DNA of 64,000 nt from an uncultured Lachnospiraceae bacterium (GTDB taxonomy: Bacteria > Bacillota > Clostridia > Lachnospirales > Lachnospiraceae): contig CALWLH010000033.1 in assembly GCA_944381475.1 (NCBI GenBank), positions 1 through 64,000 on the forward strand. The letters run 5' to 3'. Of the stretch, positions 9,352 through 18,822 are shown one piece after another. Made by a program: the position numbers and the translations under genes. Below the pieces are notes generated by a model, which worked only from the letters and a program-made list of their open reading frames with translations, did no database searches and had not been told where the DNA came from. Position 1 is the stretch's first letter. The number at the start of each line of letters is the position of its first letter.

Positions 9352-9753
9352 TTACCAAACGAATGCTAACACTTCGCCGCCTACATTTCTCTTGCGGGCT
9401 TCCTTGTCAGTCATCACACCCTGATTTGTAGAAATGATCGCGATACCCAGACCGCCCAGAACCCTGGGCAGATCCTCGCAGCCAACATAGGCGCGAAGAC
9501 CGGGCTTGGAGATTCTCTTGATACCGGAGATGACCTTCTCATTCTTATCTGCGCCGTACTTTAAGGTAATACGGATATCCTTGAAGTTACCGTTATCAAC
9601 CAAATCATATTTTGCAATATATCCCTCGTTAACAAGGATGTCTGCAATCGCCAGCTTCATCTTAGAAGCAGGAACATCCACTGTATCATGCTTGGCAGTA
9701 TTTGCGTTACGAATTCTTGTAAGCATATCTGCAATTGGATCACTCATTCCCAT
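9352..9753 (-). CDS. rpsH: 30S ribosomal protein S8
   Basis: S8 binds the central domain of 16S rRNA and in other bacteria autoregulates the spc operon. The 133 residues begin [17 protein letters not shown] and end with the conserved [25 protein letters not shown] lies eight bases before ATG 9753; the second ATG two codons in is a possible alternative. Confidence 0.97.
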   Translation of the reverse strand: MGMSDPIADMLTRIRNANTAKHDTVDVPASKMKLAIADILVNEGYIAKYDLVDNGNFKDIRITLKYGADKNEKVISGIKRISKPGLRAYVGCEDLPRVLGGLGIAIISTNQGVMTDKEARKRNVGGEVLAFVW

Positions 9754-9776
9754 TGTAATGTCCTCCTTCCTTCTTC

Positions 9777-9962
9777 CTACCAGCTTGCCTTCTTAACACC
9801 AGGGATCTCTCCCTTGTATGCTAACTCACGGAAACAAATTCTACAAATTCCATACTTTCTCAAATAAGCATGCGGACGGCCACAAATTCTGCAGCGGTTG
9901 TACTCTCTGGTGGAGAACTTCTGCTTCTTCTGCTGCTTAATCTTCATCGAAGTCTTTGCCAT
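9777..9962 (-). CDS. rpsZ: 30S ribosomal protein S14, zinc type
   Basis: S14 of the 30S head. The 61-residue short form carries the zinc ribbon Cys24, Cys27, Cys40 and Cys43 (RCRIC and GICRIC) and the C-terminus [11 protein letters not shown]. This is the zinc-dependent S14 characteristic of Firmicutes, in its standard place between rplE and rpsH. Confidence 0.97.
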   Translation of the reverse strand: MAKTSMKIKQQKKQKFSTREYNRCRICGRPHAYLRKYGICRICFRELAYKGEIPGVKKASW

Positions 9963-9978
9963 AGAACCTTCCTCCTAA

Positions 9979-10521
9979 TTATTTCTGAAATGGCATGTTG
10001 AACAGTCTTAACAGCTCGCGGGCTTCCTCGTCTGTCTTTGCTGTTGTAACAAATATCACATCCATACCTCTGGTCTTGTCAACCTTATCAAACTCGATCT
10101 CAGGGAAGATCAGCTGCTCCTTGATGCCAAGCGCATAGTTGCCTCTTCCGTCGAAGGAATTTGCGCTGACACCTCTGAAGTCACGAACACGGGGCAGAGA
10201 AAGGTTTACCAGACGATCTAAGAACTCATACATCCGATCGCCTCTCAAGGTAACCTTACATCCAATGGGCATGCCCTCTCTGATCTTGAAGTTTGCCACA
10301 GACTTCTTTGCCTTTGTAGAAACAGCCTTCTGGCCTGTGATTGTCTCCAACTCCTTCATAGCCGTTTCGAGAACCTTTGCGTTCTCCTTCGCCTCTCCTA
10401 CGCCACGATTGATCACGATTTTATTTAACTTCGGAACCTCCATAACGTTCTTGTATCCGAACTTCTTAATCATGGCAGGTACGACTTCACTTGCATAATA
10501 TTCCTTTAATCTGCTGCTCAC
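9979..10521 (-). CDS. rplE: 50S ribosomal protein L5
   Basis: L5 binds 5S rRNA and contacts the P-site tRNA. The 180 residues contain [16 protein letters not shown], the segment [20 protein letters not shown], and the end [13 protein letters not shown]. The start is GTG 10521, with AAAGGAGG eight bases upstream. It lies between rplX and rpsZ. Confidence 0.97.
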   Translation of the reverse strand: MSSRLKEYYASEVVPAMIKKFGYKNVMEVPKLNKIVINRGVGEAKENAKVLETAMKELETITGQKAVSTKAKKSVANFKIREGMPIGCKVTLRGDRMYEFLDRLVNLSLPRVRDFRGVSANSFDGRGNYALGIKEQLIFPEIEFDKVDKTRGMDVIFVTTAKTDEEARELLRLFNMPFQK

Positions 10522-10546
10522 AGTGCGAACCTCCTTTCAGATATGA

Positions 10547-10876
10547 TTAATTATTTTTGGGCTTTCTGACAACGTCAATCACCTCGCCGGTCTTCTTGTT
10601 GATGCGGCTCTTTGTACCGTCTGCATCAATCCTAAAGCCCACGCGAACTGCCTCGCCCTTGTCCAGATACATCACATTGGATGCGTCGATGAATGCTTCC
10701 TTTGTCACAATGCCGCCCTGGGGATTTGCGGCGTTGGGCTTTGTGTGTCTGGATACCATGTTGATGCCCTCAACCTTAATCTTAGCGCCATCAACTGCCA
10801 GAACCTTGCCCTCTTTATCCTTATCCTTACCAGCGATTACTCTGACGGTATCGCCTACTTTAATCTTCATGGCCAT
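10547..10876 (-). CDS. rplX: 50S ribosomal protein L24
   Basis: L24 initiates large-subunit assembly. It has an N-terminal KOW motif (GDTVRVIAGKDKDKEGKVLA) and the following NMVSRHTKPN segment. At 109 residues it is of normal length. AGGAGG lies seven bases before the ATG. The gap to rplN is 11 bases. Confidence 0.97.
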   Translation of the reverse strand: MAMKIKVGDTVRVIAGKDKDKEGKVLAVDGAKIKVEGINMVSRHTKPNAANPQGGIVTKEAFIDASNVMYLDKGEAVRVGFRIDADGTKSRINKKTGEVIDVVRKPKNN

Positions 10877-10887
10877 ATCGCCACCTC

Positions 10888-11256
10888 CTATAATACTTCA
10901 GGAGCCAGAGAAACAATCTTCATAAACTGCTTCTCTCTAAGCTCTCTGGCAACCGGTCCAAAAATACGGGTTCCTCTGGGTGTCTTATCTTCCTTGATAA
11001 TAACTGCTGCATTCTCGTCAAAACGGATATAAGAACCGTCCTTGCGGCGGGCACCCTTGACGCTGCGCACAACTACTGCCTTCACAACGTCGCCCTTCTT
11101 AACAACGCCTCCCGGTGTTGCATCCTTGACAGAAGCAACGATGACATCACCGATATTCGCATATCTTCTGGTTGAACCGCCCATCACACGGATGCAGAGT
11201 AGCTCCTTTGCACCGGTATTGTCGGCAACCTTCAGTCTGGTTTCCTGCTGAATCAT
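10888..11256 (-). CDS. rplN: 50S ribosomal protein L14
   Basis: L14 forms an intersubunit bridge. The 122 residues start [20 protein letters not shown] and end [16 protein letters not shown], with the conserved [15 protein letters not shown] and [15 protein letters not shown] segments. Length is exactly that of the family. It lies between rpsQ and rplX. Confidence 0.98.
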   Translation of the reverse strand: MIQQETRLKVADNTGAKELLCIRVMGGSTRRYANIGDVIVASVKDATPGGVVKKGDVVKAVVVRSVKGARRKDGSYIRFDENAAVIIKEDKTPRGTRIFGPVARELREKQFMKIVSLAPEVL

Positions 11257-11301
11257 CTCGAATACTCCTTTCAGTCCAACTCACTGAATATCTAAGGTCA
11301 A

Positions 11302-11556
11302 TTATTTTGCCTTCTCGATAATCTCTACAAGCCTCCATCTCTTATCCTTTGATAAAGGTCTTGTCTCCATAACTTTCACTGTGTCGCCGATACCACAAGC
11401 GTTTTCCTCATCGTGAGCCTTCAGCTTGTAGGTTCTCTTAACGATCTTTCCGTAAAGAGGATGCTTAACGTTATCTTCTATAGCCACAACGATGGTTTTA
11501 TCCATCTTGTCGCTGACTACCTTGCCTGTACGGGTCTTTCTCAAATTTCTCTCCAC
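11302..11556 (-). CDS. rpsQ: 30S ribosomal protein S17
   Basis: S17 is an OB-fold 16S rRNA binder. The 84 residues have the signature [18 protein letters not shown] and end [11 protein letters not shown]. Translation probably starts at a GTG preceded by GGAGG. It sits between rpmC and rplN in the usual order. Confidence 0.97.
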   Translation of the reverse strand: MERNLRKTRTGKVVSDKMDKTIVVAIEDNVKHPLYGKIVKRTYKLKAHDEENACGIGDTVKVMETRPLSKDKRWRLVEIIEKAK

Positions 11557-11577
11557 AACAATTCCTCCTTCCCCGGA

Positions 11578-11784
11578 TTATGCGTTCGCATGAGCCTTCT
11601 CAGTGATAACAGTCTGGATCTTCGCAATATTTCTGCGAACCTCTTTGATTCTGCTTGTGTTATCCAGTTGATTGGTGGCATGCTGAAATCTCAGGTTGAA
11701 AAGCTCCTTCTTAGCAGCTACTAATTCTTCATTTAATTCTGCAGCTGATTTTGCTCTTAAATCTTCTACATAATTATTCTTCAC
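11578..11784 (-). CDS. rpmC: 50S ribosomal protein L29
   Basis: L29 is a helical hairpin near the polypeptide exit. From GTG 11784 it reads [20 protein letters not shown], with the conserved [18 protein letters not shown]. The frame is open to 11793, but that codon overlaps the ribosome binding sequence AAGGCGG. The start overlaps the end of rplP by 11 bases, so translation is probably coupled. Confidence 0.93.
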   Translation of the reverse strand: MKNNYVEDLRAKSAAELNEELVAAKKELFNLRFQHATNQLDNTSRIKEVRRNIAKIQTVITEKAHANA

Positions 11785-12211
11785 TGTTATCACCGCCTTC
11801 TAAATCTGCACGAGAAACGATCTTGCACTTTACAGGGAGCTTGTGCATAGCAAGGCGAAGAGCCTCCTTTGCTACCTCCTCAGAAACTCCTGCAATCTCA
11901 AACATCACGCGTCCCGGCTTTACTACTGCTACCCAGTACTCTACAGATCCCTTACCAGAACCCATTCGGGTTTCAGCAGGCTTCGCTGTAATGGGCTTAT
12001 CAGGGAAAATCTTGATCCAGACCTTACCACCACGCTTGATGTAACGGGTCATGGCAACACGGGCTGCCTCGATCTGTCTGGAGGTGATCCAGCAGGGCTC
12101 CATAGCCACAAGACCAAACTCACCGTTAGTAATCTTATTGCCTCTATAGGCCTTACCTGTCATACGTCCGCGGAACTGCTTGCGGTGCTTTACTCTTTTA
12201 GGCATTAACAT
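11774..12211 (-). CDS. rplP: 50S ribosomal protein L16
   Basis: L16 organises the A-site region of the large subunit. The 145 residues include [20 protein letters not shown], the segment GRMSGSGKG-like [20 protein letters not shown], and a basic C-terminal half. ATG 12211 gives the MLMPKRV start; ATG 12205 is possible. It begins three bases after the rpsC stop and overlaps rpmC at its 3' end. Confidence 0.97.
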   Translation of the reverse strand: MLMPKRVKHRKQFRGRMTGKAYRGNKITNGEFGLVAMEPCWITSRQIEAARVAMTRYIKRGGKVWIKIFPDKPITAKPAETRMGSGKGSVEYWVAVVKPGRVMFEIAGVSEEVAKEALRLAMHKLPVKCKIVSRADLEGGDNSEE

Positions 12212-12214
12212 GAC

Positions 12215-12865
12215 TTATTTTCCCTCCTTTGTTTCCTTTGTGGGAAGAACCTCGCCCTTGTAAATCCATACCTTCACGCCAACCTTACCATAGGTTGTGT
12301 CAGCCTCAGCGAAGCCATAATCAATATCGCCGCGCAGCATCTGAAGCGGGATGGTACCCTCGCTGTAGGACTCTGTACGAGCCATATCAGCGCCGCCAAG
12401 ACGACCGGAGCTCATGGTCTTGATACCCAGAGCGCCCGCCTTCATGGCTCTGCCCATGCAGGACTTCATAGCACGACGGAAGGATACACGGTTCTCAAGC
12501 TGCTGCGCAATATTCTCTGCAACCAGCTGAGCATCCTTGTCAGGTCTCTTCACTTCCTTGATGTCAATATACACCTTCTTGCCGGTAAGACCCGAAACCT
12601 CATTCTTTAACTTCTCAATATCAGCGCCGCCCTTACCGATCACAACGCCGGGCTTTGCCGTGTGAATAATAATCTTTAACTTATCGGCAGCTCTCTCGAT
12701 TTCGATCTGGGAGATGCCGGAAGCAAAAAGCTTCTTCTTTAAAAACTTTCTGATATTATAGTCCTCAACCAGGTTGTCAGCAAAGTCTGCATCTGCATAC
12801 CATCTGGATTCCCAGTCTTTGATAATTCCGACTCTTAAGCCATGAGGATTAACCTTCTGTCCCAT
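12215..12865 (-). CDS. rpsC: 30S ribosomal protein S3
   Basis: S3 lines the mRNA entry channel. The 216 residues carry the type II KH domain with its GxxG loop ([17 protein letters not shown]) and the C-terminal S3 domain ([20 protein letters not shown]). The start [14 protein letters not shown] is invariant for the family. It is nine bases from rplV. Confidence 0.98.
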   Translation of the reverse strand: MGQKVNPHGLRVGIIKDWESRWYADADFADNLVEDYNIRKFLKKKLFASGISQIEIERAADKLKIIIHTAKPGVVIGKGGADIEKLKNEVSGLTGKKVYIDIKEVKRPDKDAQLVAENIAQQLENRVSFRRAMKSCMGRAMKAGALGIKTMSSGRLGGADMARTESYSEGTIPLQMLRGDIDYGFAEADTTYGKVGVKVWIYKGEVLPTKETKEGK

Positions 12866-12874
12866 ATCTTCCTC

Positions 12875-13267
12875 CTATCTTTCATCCAGCACGATGGTAA
12901 TATGGCTGTTTCTCTTTAAGATCCGATAAGCCCTGCCCTGTGCCCTGGGATGCATTCTCTTCATCGTGGGTGCTGTGTTTGCGTAGCACTCCGCAATATA
13001 AAGATTGTCAACATTCATACCGTTATTGTTCTCAGCGTTTGCGATCGCTGAATTTAACAGCTTTAAGATAATACTGGAAGCGTATCTCGGATTGTAAGTC
13101 AGAATAGCGATTGCCGACTTCACATCCTTGCCTCTGATCGCATCTAATACGAAGCAAGCCTTCTGTACAGATACTCTGGCGTAGGAAAGTGTTGCAGACG
13201 GCTTCTTTGCAGCATTTGTCTGCTCGTTTCTCTCTCTCTTGATTTGGGATCTATGTCCTTTCGCCAT
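12875..13267 (-). CDS. rplV: 50S ribosomal protein L22
   Basis: L22 lines the exit tunnel; its beta-hairpin tip (ANTAPTMKRMHPRAQGRAYR) is where macrolide-resistance changes arise in other bacteria, and here it looks wild type. The 130 residues have a slightly long, basic N-terminus (KGHRSQIKRERNEQTNAAKK) ahead of the core SYARVSVQKACFVLDAIRG. Confidence 0.97.
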   Translation of the reverse strand: MAKGHRSQIKRERNEQTNAAKKPSATLSYARVSVQKACFVLDAIRGKDVKSAIAILTYNPRYASSIILKLLNSAIANAENNNGMNVDNLYIAECYANTAPTMKRMHPRAQGRAYRILKRNSHITIVLDER

Positions 13268-13295
13268 GGATGATTCCTCCTTTCAACTACTCTGA

Positions 13296-13574
13296 TTATT
13301 TACGTGACTTCTTCTCGTCCTTGCCATGACCTCTGAAGGTTCTGGTAGCAACGAACTCTCCCAACTTGTGACCCACCATATCCTCGGTGATGTAAACCGG
13401 GATGTGCTTTCTGCCATCATGAACAGCAATTGTATGACCAACCATCTGCGGGAAAATGGTAGAACGGCGGGACCAGGTCTTGATAACAGACTTGTCTCCG
13501 GAAGCGTTCATAGCGTCAACCTTCTTTAAAAGGTGTGCATCTGCAAACGGTCCTTTTTTCAGTGAACGAGCCAT
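13296..13574 (-). CDS. rpsS: 30S ribosomal protein S19
   Basis: S19 forms the top of the 30S head with S13. The 92 residues begin [20 protein letters not shown] and contain the signature [20 protein letters not shown] and the end [13 protein letters not shown]. Length and order (between rplB and rplV) are standard. Confidence 0.98.
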   Translation of the reverse strand: MARSLKKGPFADAHLLKKVDAMNASGDKSVIKTWSRRSTIFPQMVGHTIAVHDGRKHIPVYITEDMVGHKLGEFVATRTFRGHGKDEKKSRK

Positions 13575-13600
13575 TGATTTAACCTCCTAATCTTCGTGAA

Positions 13601-14443
13601 TTACTTTAATGTTTTGCCATCACGTCTTCTGACGATCATCTTGTTGGAAGCCTTATTCTTCTTTCTGGTCTTCAGACCCAGAGCAGGCTTGCCCCAAGGA
13701 GTGCAGGGACCGGGACGACCGATACCGTTCTTACCTTCACCACCACCGTGAGGGTGATCGTTGGGGTTCATAACAGCACCGCGCACAGTGGGCCTGATAC
13801 CCATGTGGCGCTTACGTCCAGCCTTACCATAGTTAATCAATGAATGCTCTCCGTTACCAACAACACCGACAGTTGCCTTGCAGAGCAGAGGAACCATTCT
13901 CATCTCACCGGAAGGAAGACGAAGAGTTGCATACTTGCCCTCCTTTGCCATCAGCTGTGCGGAAACACCTGCGGAACGAACCAGCTGTGCGCCGGCACCG
14001 GGATAAAGCTCAATGTTGTGAACCAGCGTACCCACAGGAACATTTGCCAAAGGCAGGCAGTTGCCGACCTTTGCCTCTGCGGTCTCGCCGCTCATAACGG
14101 TCTGTCCGACCTGCAGTCCGGCAGGCGCCAGGATGTAGGACTTCTCGCCGTCTGCGTATACGATCAGCGCGATATTGGCTGTTCTGTTAGGATCATACTC
14201 GATTCCTACAACCTTTGCGGGAATTCCCTCCTTATTTCTCTTGAAATCGATGATTCTGTACTTTCTTCTATTTCCACCGCCACGATGTCTAACCGTGATC
14301 TTTCCCTGATTGTTGCGGCCTGCGTTTTTCTTTAAAGAAACTACCAGGGACTTCTCAGGTGTGCTCTTTGTGATCTCGGAAAAATCAGATCCGGTCATGT
14401 TACGTCTGGAAGGTGTATATGGGCCATACTTTTTAATTCCCAT
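13601..14443 (-). CDS. rplB: 50S ribosomal protein L2
   Basis: L2 is a primary 23S rRNA binder needed for subunit association and peptidyl transfer. The 280 residues include the early [20 protein letters not shown] and the C-terminal [13 protein letters not shown] with the functionally important His. Length is normal. An 86-base gap separates it from rplW. Confidence 0.98.
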   Translation of the reverse strand: MGIKKYGPYTPSRRNMTGSDFSEITKSTPEKSLVVSLKKNAGRNNQGKITVRHRGGGNRRKYRIIDFKRNKEGIPAKVVGIEYDPNRTANIALIVYADGEKSYILAPAGLQVGQTVMSGETAEAKVGNCLPLANVPVGTLVHNIELYPGAGAQLVRSAGVSAQLMAKEGKYATLRLPSGEMRMVPLLCKATVGVVGNGEHSLINYGKAGRKRHMGIRPTVRGAVMNPNDHPHGGGEGKNGIGRPGPCTPWGKPALGLKTRKKNKASNKMIVRRRDGKTLK

Positions 14444-14529
14444 TTTTTACTCCTTTCAACCCCGATGGGTTTTACATTTATTATCTCACTTTGTTGTGAA
14501 TGATTTGCCCTCCAAATAGGGCTTTGCGC

Positions 14530-14829
14530 TTACAGACCCTCGAAAATCTCAATGTCTGCGCTGTCAGCTGTCAGTGTCACAACAGCCTTCTTGGTCTTTG
14601 CAGTCTTTCCAACAACCAGACCCCGGCGACGCTTCTTGCCCTCCTGGTTCATGGTGTTTACGGCTGCCACCTTTGTTCCGGGGAACATCTTCTCAACAGC
14701 CTCTGCGATCATAATCTTGTTTGCATCGGGATGAACAAGGAAGGTGTACTTCTTTAATGCCATCTCGTTCATGCTCTTCTCGGTCAGAACCGGCTTGAGG
14801 ATTACGTCATAATATTTAATATCAGCCAT
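14530..14829 (-). CDS. rplW: 50S ribosomal protein L23
   Basis: L23 sits at the tunnel exit and is the docking site for trigger factor and SRP. The 99 residues begin MADIKYYDVILKPVLTEKSM, with the extended loop NTMNQEGKKRRRGLVVGK. Its ATG overlaps the stop codon of rplD by one base (TAATG). Confidence 0.97.
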   Translation of the reverse strand: MADIKYYDVILKPVLTEKSMNEMALKKYTFLVHPDANKIMIAEAVEKMFPGTKVAAVNTMNQEGKKRRRGLVVGKTAKTKKAVVTLTADSADIEIFEGL

Positions 14830-15449
14830 TACGCATATACCTCCTCAATCTTAGCGACTGCAGCCTTTGTTGCAATCACAGTGTCATACTTTAAGATATC
14901 GTATACATTGATGGTGTTCACATAGGCTGTCTTTACATCTGCGATATTCTTTGCAGACTTTACAACATTCTCGTTCTTATCCTCAAGGACAACCAGCGCC
15001 TTGCTCACCTTCAGGTTATCTAATACAGCCGCAAACTTCTTTGTCTTGATCTCGTCAAGCTTCAGCTCATCCAGAACGATAAACTTACTCTCGGAAACCT
15101 TTGCGGAAAGAGCGGACTTTAACGCGATTCTCTTCTCCTTCTTGTTGAGCTTGATGGTGTAATCCCTGGGAACCGGCGCAAATACAACGCCGCCGCCAGT
15201 CCACTGAGGGCTTCTTGTGGAGCCCTGTCTTGCATGGCCTGTACCCTTCTGCTTCCAGGGCTTTCTTCCGCCGCCGGATACCTCGGAACGGGTCTTTGCC
15301 TTCTGGGTTCCCTGTCTCTTGTTTGCCAGGTGAGCGGTTACAGCCATCTTTACCAAATGCTCATTGACTTCTACGCCGAAGACCAGATCGTTCAGCTCTA
15401 AATCGCCCACAACTGCGCCTTCCATATTGTAAACAGATACTTTAGACAT
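14829..15449 (-). CDS. rplD: 50S ribosomal protein L4
   Basis: L4 reaches into the exit tunnel with a long basic loop (GGGRKPWKQKGTGHARQG followed by STRSPQWTGGG) and is the autogenous regulator of the S10 operon in enterobacteria. The 206 residues are of normal length. It lies 26 bases after rplC and overlaps rplW by one base. Confidence 0.97.
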   Translation of the reverse strand: MSKVSVYNMEGAVVGDLELNDLVFGVEVNEHLVKMAVTAHLANKRQGTQKAKTRSEVSGGGRKPWKQKGTGHARQGSTRSPQWTGGGVVFAPVPRDYTIKLNKKEKRIALKSALSAKVSESKFIVLDELKLDEIKTKKFAAVLDNLKVSKALVVLEDKNENVVKSAKNIADVKTAYVNTINVYDILKYDTVIATKAAVAKIEEVYA

Positions 15450-15475
15450 CTGTATGCCTCCTTTCCTGCAAAGAC

Positions 15476-16111
15476 CTATTTGTCAGTCTTTACTGTGTTT
15501 TTCAGTGTTACAAGACACTTCTTGGGTCCGGGAACAGCGCCCTTTACCAGAAGCAGGTTCTTCTCTGCATCCACACGCACGATCTCAAGGTTCTGAATGG
15601 TAACCTTCCTGCGTCCGGTCTGTCCGGGCATGTGCTTGCCCTTGAATACACGGCCGGGGGTTGTAGCAGGTCCGTTGGAACCAGCATGGCGATGATACTT
15701 AGAACCGTGAGCCATAGGTCCTCTGGACAGACCAAATCTCTTGATTGCACCCTGGAAGCCCTTGCCCTTTGAAACAGCGGTTGCGTCAACCTTATCTCCT
15801 GCCTGGAAAATATCTGCCTTGATCTCATCCTTTACAGAATACTCGGCAGCATTGTCAAGCTTCAGCTCTCTCACATACCTCTTATAAGATACTCCTGCCT
15901 TGTCAAAATGACCTTTCTGCGGCTTGTTCACAAGCTTCTCTCTCTTGTCAACAAAGCCAACCTGTACTGCGCTGTAACCGTCGTTCTCCACAGTCTTTAC
16001 CTGTGTAACCACACAGGGACCAGCCTGCAATACAGTTACCGGAACCAACAAGCCATTCTCATCGAAGATCTGTGTCATTCCGACCTTTGTTGCTAAAATT
16101 GCCTTCTTCAT
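15476..16111 (-). CDS. rplC: 50S ribosomal protein L3
   Basis: L3 is an early assembly protein whose loop approaches the peptidyl-transferase centre. The 211 residues start [20 protein letters not shown] and contain [19 protein letters not shown] and [21 protein letters not shown] precedes the ATG. Unusually, a 212-base spacer with hairpins separates it from rpsJ. Confidence 0.98.
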   Translation of the reverse strand: MKKAILATKVGMTQIFDENGLLVPVTVLQAGPCVVTQVKTVENDGYSAVQVGFVDKREKLVNKPQKGHFDKAGVSYKRYVRELKLDNAAEYSVKDEIKADIFQAGDKVDATAVSKGKGFQGAIKRFGLSRGPMAHGSKYHRHAGSNGPATTPGRVFKGKHMPGQTGRRKVTIQNLEIVRVDAEKNLLLVKGAVPGPKKCLVTLKNTVKTDK

Positions 16112-16138
16112 GTTTTACCTCCTGTTTCATCTACAGCG

Positions 16139-16161
16139 GATTACCGGCCTTTGCGGTAATC
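16139..16161 (-). other. Hairpin in the rpsJ-rplC spacer, just upstream of rplC
   Basis: Perfect 8-bp arms GATTACCG and CGGTAATC with a 7-base loop lie about 28 bases before the rplC start. The same 212-base spacer (16112-16323) holds another imperfect inverted segment around 16275-16310. No T-tract follows, so I read it as mRNA structure rather than a terminator. No gene is visible in the spacer. Confidence 0.5.
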
Positions 16162-16323
16162 ATCCTAGATTAGTTCAACAAAACCACCTGCTGAATAGGC
16201 AGCTTCCTGCCAGGGGTATATGTCAACCAATTCAGGATTCTTGCTCAAAATATCTCGAAGCCTTCGCTTCTTTTTATAATAACATGCGCATATGTGCAAC
16301 ATGCTGTTATCGACCTGGAAAGA

Positions 16324-16641
16324 TTATTTATTCTTCATCTTGATGTCGATGTACACACCGGCAGGCATCTCCAGTCTGGACAGGGACTCCACAGTCTTCT
16401 GGCCGGGAGCAATGATGTCGATCAGCCTCTTGTGTGTGCGCTGCTCGAACTGCTCTCTGCTGTCCTTGTACTTGTGGACTGCTCTTAAGATTGTAACCAC
16501 TTCCTTCTTTGTGGGAAGCGGAACCGGTCCGCTCACCTGCGCGCCGGTCTTCTTTGCCGCCTCGATGATCTTTGCGGCGGACTGATCCACCAGCTTGTGG
16601 TCATATGCCTTCAATGTGATTCTCATTACTTGATTTGCCAT
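16324..16641 (-). CDS. rpsJ: 30S ribosomal protein S10
   Basis: S10 of the 30S head (NusE, also a transcription antitermination partner of NusB) and first gene of the cluster. The 105 residues begin [20 protein letters not shown], contain [20 protein letters not shown], and end with the expected [23 protein letters not shown] lies about ten bases before ATG 16641, at the end of a roughly 270-base leader. Confidence 0.98.
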   Translation of the reverse strand: MANQVMRITLKAYDHKLVDQSAAKIIEAAKKTGAQVSGPVPLPTKKEVVTILRAVHKYKDSREQFEQRTHKRLIDIIAPGQKTVESLSRLEMPAGVYIDIKMKNK

Positions 16642-16677
16642 AAAAAAAGTCGCCTCCTTCGCACTTTTTGAATAAGT

Positions 16678-16794
16678 ACGACAAGTTGGTGACTGTACAC
16701 TTACCCGTGTGTGTCGCAGATGTATTCAGCTTCCTGCCTTTTCACACGTCATTTCTGCCTGCGCAGATGATTATTTGGTACAGTGACTTGTCGT
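16678..16794 (-). ncRNA. Structured 5' leader of the S10 operon
   Basis: In the leader upstream of rpsJ, bases 16786-16794 pair perfectly with 16678-16686 (9 bp). After a small internal loop, 16778-16784 pair with 16692-16698 (7 bp), enclosing about 80 bases. Within it, CACACG (16743-16748) can pair with CGTGTG (16706-16711). The architecture of a long closing stem with internal hairpins resembles a ribosomal-protein leader. Which protein binds, if any, is not shown by the sequence. Confidence 0.6.
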
Positions 16795-16921
16795 CAGGGT
16801 TCTCGGACAATCTGTCCTCTTGACATTCGCTCCACGGAAAAACCCGCTTGTTAAGCGGCAACCTCACGCTTCACAGCTATCATGTCACATCAATGCCGCA
16901 GCTTGCGCCGCAGCATTCGCT

Positions 16922-16950
16922 AGTTTACTATGGAATATTTTTTTTTTCAA
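16922..16950 (-). promoter_or_regulatory. Sigma-A promoter of the S10 operon
   Basis: On the minus strand, TTGAAA (16950-16945) and TAAACT (16927-16922) are separated by exactly 17 bases and preceded by A/T-rich DNA that could serve as an UP element. The start site would be near 16915, giving a leader of about 270 bases before rpsJ. The rest of 16951-17074 up to the response regulator gene shows nothing further that I recognise. Confidence 0.7.
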
Positions 16951-17074
16951 CCCCAAAATACATCCTTTCTTGTATTTTTTTTAGTACAATCCCTATAAAA
17001 TACATTTGGGGCTGCCGCGGCGGGCCAAAGCGGCAGGGTAATAAACATTTCCAGCCCGCTCAGCTCCTGATTCC

Positions 17075-17881
17075 TTAATCCAGCAGATTAAACAGGCTTC
17101 CCAGCGTTTCCTCTGCCCATGAATATTCCGTCATATATGTATCATCAAATTTCCGCACAGCGTCTTCTTTGCCGTCCAGCAGGTCATAGTAATCGCAGTC
17201 CAGCCTTCTGGCGTCAATATGGCAGGAGCCCCTCCTGCTCTCGAACAGCCCCTCTATGTGATTGTCCCGGAGTGTTTTCCTCAGCTGCATGACGGTGGTG
17301 CGGTAGCGCTGCTTCACCCTGCTGTCGTATTCCCGATCCTCCCAGAGCTTGTCGATGGCCTCCTCCATGGTCACATCGCCTCCTCGGTGATCCACACAGA
17401 GAGCCAAAAGTTCCTTTGCCTTGGCATTTGAAAATACCACCAGCCTGTTGTCCACAAACAGATCAAATCTCCCGAAGGTCCTGGCCAGTATCCGCTTATG
17501 GCTGCGCATGGACAACAGTCTTGCCCGCTCCACGCATTCCCGAATATCCTCATGCCCATAGGGCTTCATCAGAAAATGATCCGCCTTCATGCGCATAGCC
17601 TCAAGAGCATACTGCTCATGTCCTGTGAGAAAAATAATGACAATATCCGGATAAATTTTTCGCAGCTCCTTCATCAGGTCAAATCCGTCCATCTCCGGCA
17701 TCTCGATGTCCAGCAGCGCAAACTTTAACAGCTCCCCCTGCTTTCTCTGCCCTTTCGCATAATTTAAAGCCGCCACAGGACTGGTAAATTCTCCCACCAG
17801 CTCCAACAGCTCAATCCCCTCTGCTTCAAACCGAAATTGTTCAATTGCCATGGGCTCATCATCCACAATGATCGTTCTCAC
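17075..17881 (-). CDS. Response regulator with SARP-like output domain
   Basis: A cytoplasmic response regulator of 268 residues. The N-terminal receiver has the acidic DDEP pocket (residues 7-10), the phospho-acceptor Asp in LLDIEMPEMDGF and Lys in FLMKPYG. The C-terminal part (from about residue 140) is an OmpR-like winged helix of the SARP type (NAKAKELLALCVDHRGG and VKQRYRTTVMQLRKTL). It starts at GTG 17881, with GAGGA six bases upstream. It lies 44 bases after the soluble histidine kinase gene, so the two form a pair. Its regulon is unknown. Confidence 0.85.
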   Translation of the reverse strand: MRTIIVDDEPMAIEQFRFEAEGIELLELVGEFTSPVAALNYAKGQRKQGELLKFALLDIEMPEMDGFDLMKELRKIYPDIVIIFLTGHEQYALEAMRMKADHFLMKPYGHEDIRECVERARLLSMRSHKRILARTFGRFDLFVDNRLVVFSNAKAKELLALCVDHRGGDVTMEEAIDKLWEDREYDSRVKQRYRTTVMQLRKTLRDNHIEGLFESRRGSCHIDARRLDCDYYDLLDGKEDAVRKFDDTYMTEYSWAEETLGSLFNLLD

Positions 17882-17925
17882 AACTATTCCTCGCTTTTAA
17901 CTATATTGGACTTCATAGAGTCGGA

Positions 17926-18561
17926 TTATATCCTGAATGGCAGAATCAGCTCTGCCTGTGTGCCGCAGCCCGGGGCGCTGTATATTTCAAGACCGGCGCC
18001 CTTAATCTGCTCCAGCACACTTCTGACCCGCGCAATTCCCCCTTGGGGTATGTCTTTCAGTATACTGGTGTCAAAACCCACACCATTGTCCGTCACACTG
18101 ATAAAATGTCTGTTGTCTATAACCTGCTGTTCTATGTACACATATCCCTCCCTGCCCTTGCGGCATATTCCATGACTGACCGCATTTTCTACAAGGCATC
18201 GCAGCACGCCGGAGGGGACGAGAGCCTCCTCATTACTGATGCTCACTTCATAGGAGATCTTTCCCATAAACCGCACGCTTTGAATATGCAGGTACGCCCG
18301 AACAACCCGCAGCTCCAAAGACAGGGGTACCCATCCCTGTTCACCTCCTGCCATCGTCATCGCACCCCGAAGATAGTCGCTGAAATCCTTTTCCAGTTCA
18401 CCGGCACATGAGGGCTTTTTTCTGGTCATAACCATAATCACCGACAGCGCATTAAAGAGAAAATGACCATTCATTTCATGCACAACCTGTCTGCGTGATT
18501 GCTCCTCATATTCAGGTTCCTGCTGGTCCATATAATAAATCCATGCCCTTTTATCTATCAT
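17926..18561 (-). CDS. Soluble LytS-type sensor histidine kinase
   Basis: A short (211 residues) kinase with no membrane segment. The His_kinase-family H-box is EMNGHFLFNALSVI (the usual NPHFLFN is NGHFLFN here), the N-box is LVENAVSHGI and the G-box DNGVGFD. It lacks any obvious sensor domain, so its signal is unclear. It is partnered with the response regulator directly downstream. An extended -10 (TGGTATAAT at 18670-18678, minus strand) could drive the pair. Confidence 0.82.
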   Translation of the reverse strand: MIDKRAWIYYMDQQEPEYEEQSRRQVVHEMNGHFLFNALSVIMVMTRKKPSCAGELEKDFSDYLRGAMTMAGGEQGWVPLSLELRVVRAYLHIQSVRFMGKISYEVSISNEEALVPSGVLRCLVENAVSHGICRKGREGYVYIEQQVIDNRHFISVTDNGVGFDTSILKDIPQGGIARVRSVLEQIKGAGLEIYSAPGCGTQAELILPFRI

Positions 18562-18669
18562 CCGACTATCCCCAGATCTTATTTTTAGACAGCTGCCGCG
18601 AAGGAATTCACCTGACTATCAGGAGCATTTTCCCCGTCATCCCGTTTACAATGACAACAGCGCATGCGT

Positions 18670-18678
18670 ATTATACCA
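18670..18678 (-). promoter_or_regulatory. Extended -10 promoter element for the kinase-regulator pair
   Basis: The minus strand reads TGGTATAAT about 110 bases ahead of the kinase start. The -35 region 17 bases upstream (TTGTAG) is weak, as expected for an extended -10 promoter. It is divergent from the methyltransferase promoter at 18741-18769. Confidence 0.5.
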
Positions 18679-18740
18679 TACTTTTGAATACACTACAATG
18701 TATCGTTTTTTGTTTTTACCTTCCTTTTCCCCCATTAAAC

Positions 18741-18769
18741 TTGATTTTTCGCCTATTTCCGTATACAAT
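18741..18769 (+). promoter_or_regulatory. Sigma-A promoter of the methyltransferase gene
   Basis: TTGATT (18741-18746) and TACAAT (18764-18769) with a 17-base spacer. The transcript would begin near 18776, about 45 bases before ATG 18823. Confidence 0.7.
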
Positions 18770-18822
18770 GAAGCCACTGGGATGCAGTACGGTCCCAAAT
18801 TTTTTCAAGAACAGGTAAACTT

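Noticed and set aside
16112..16323. A small gene in the rpsJ-rplC spacer
   Set aside because: No frame with a ribosome binding site and plausible composition was found; the spacer holds hairpins only.
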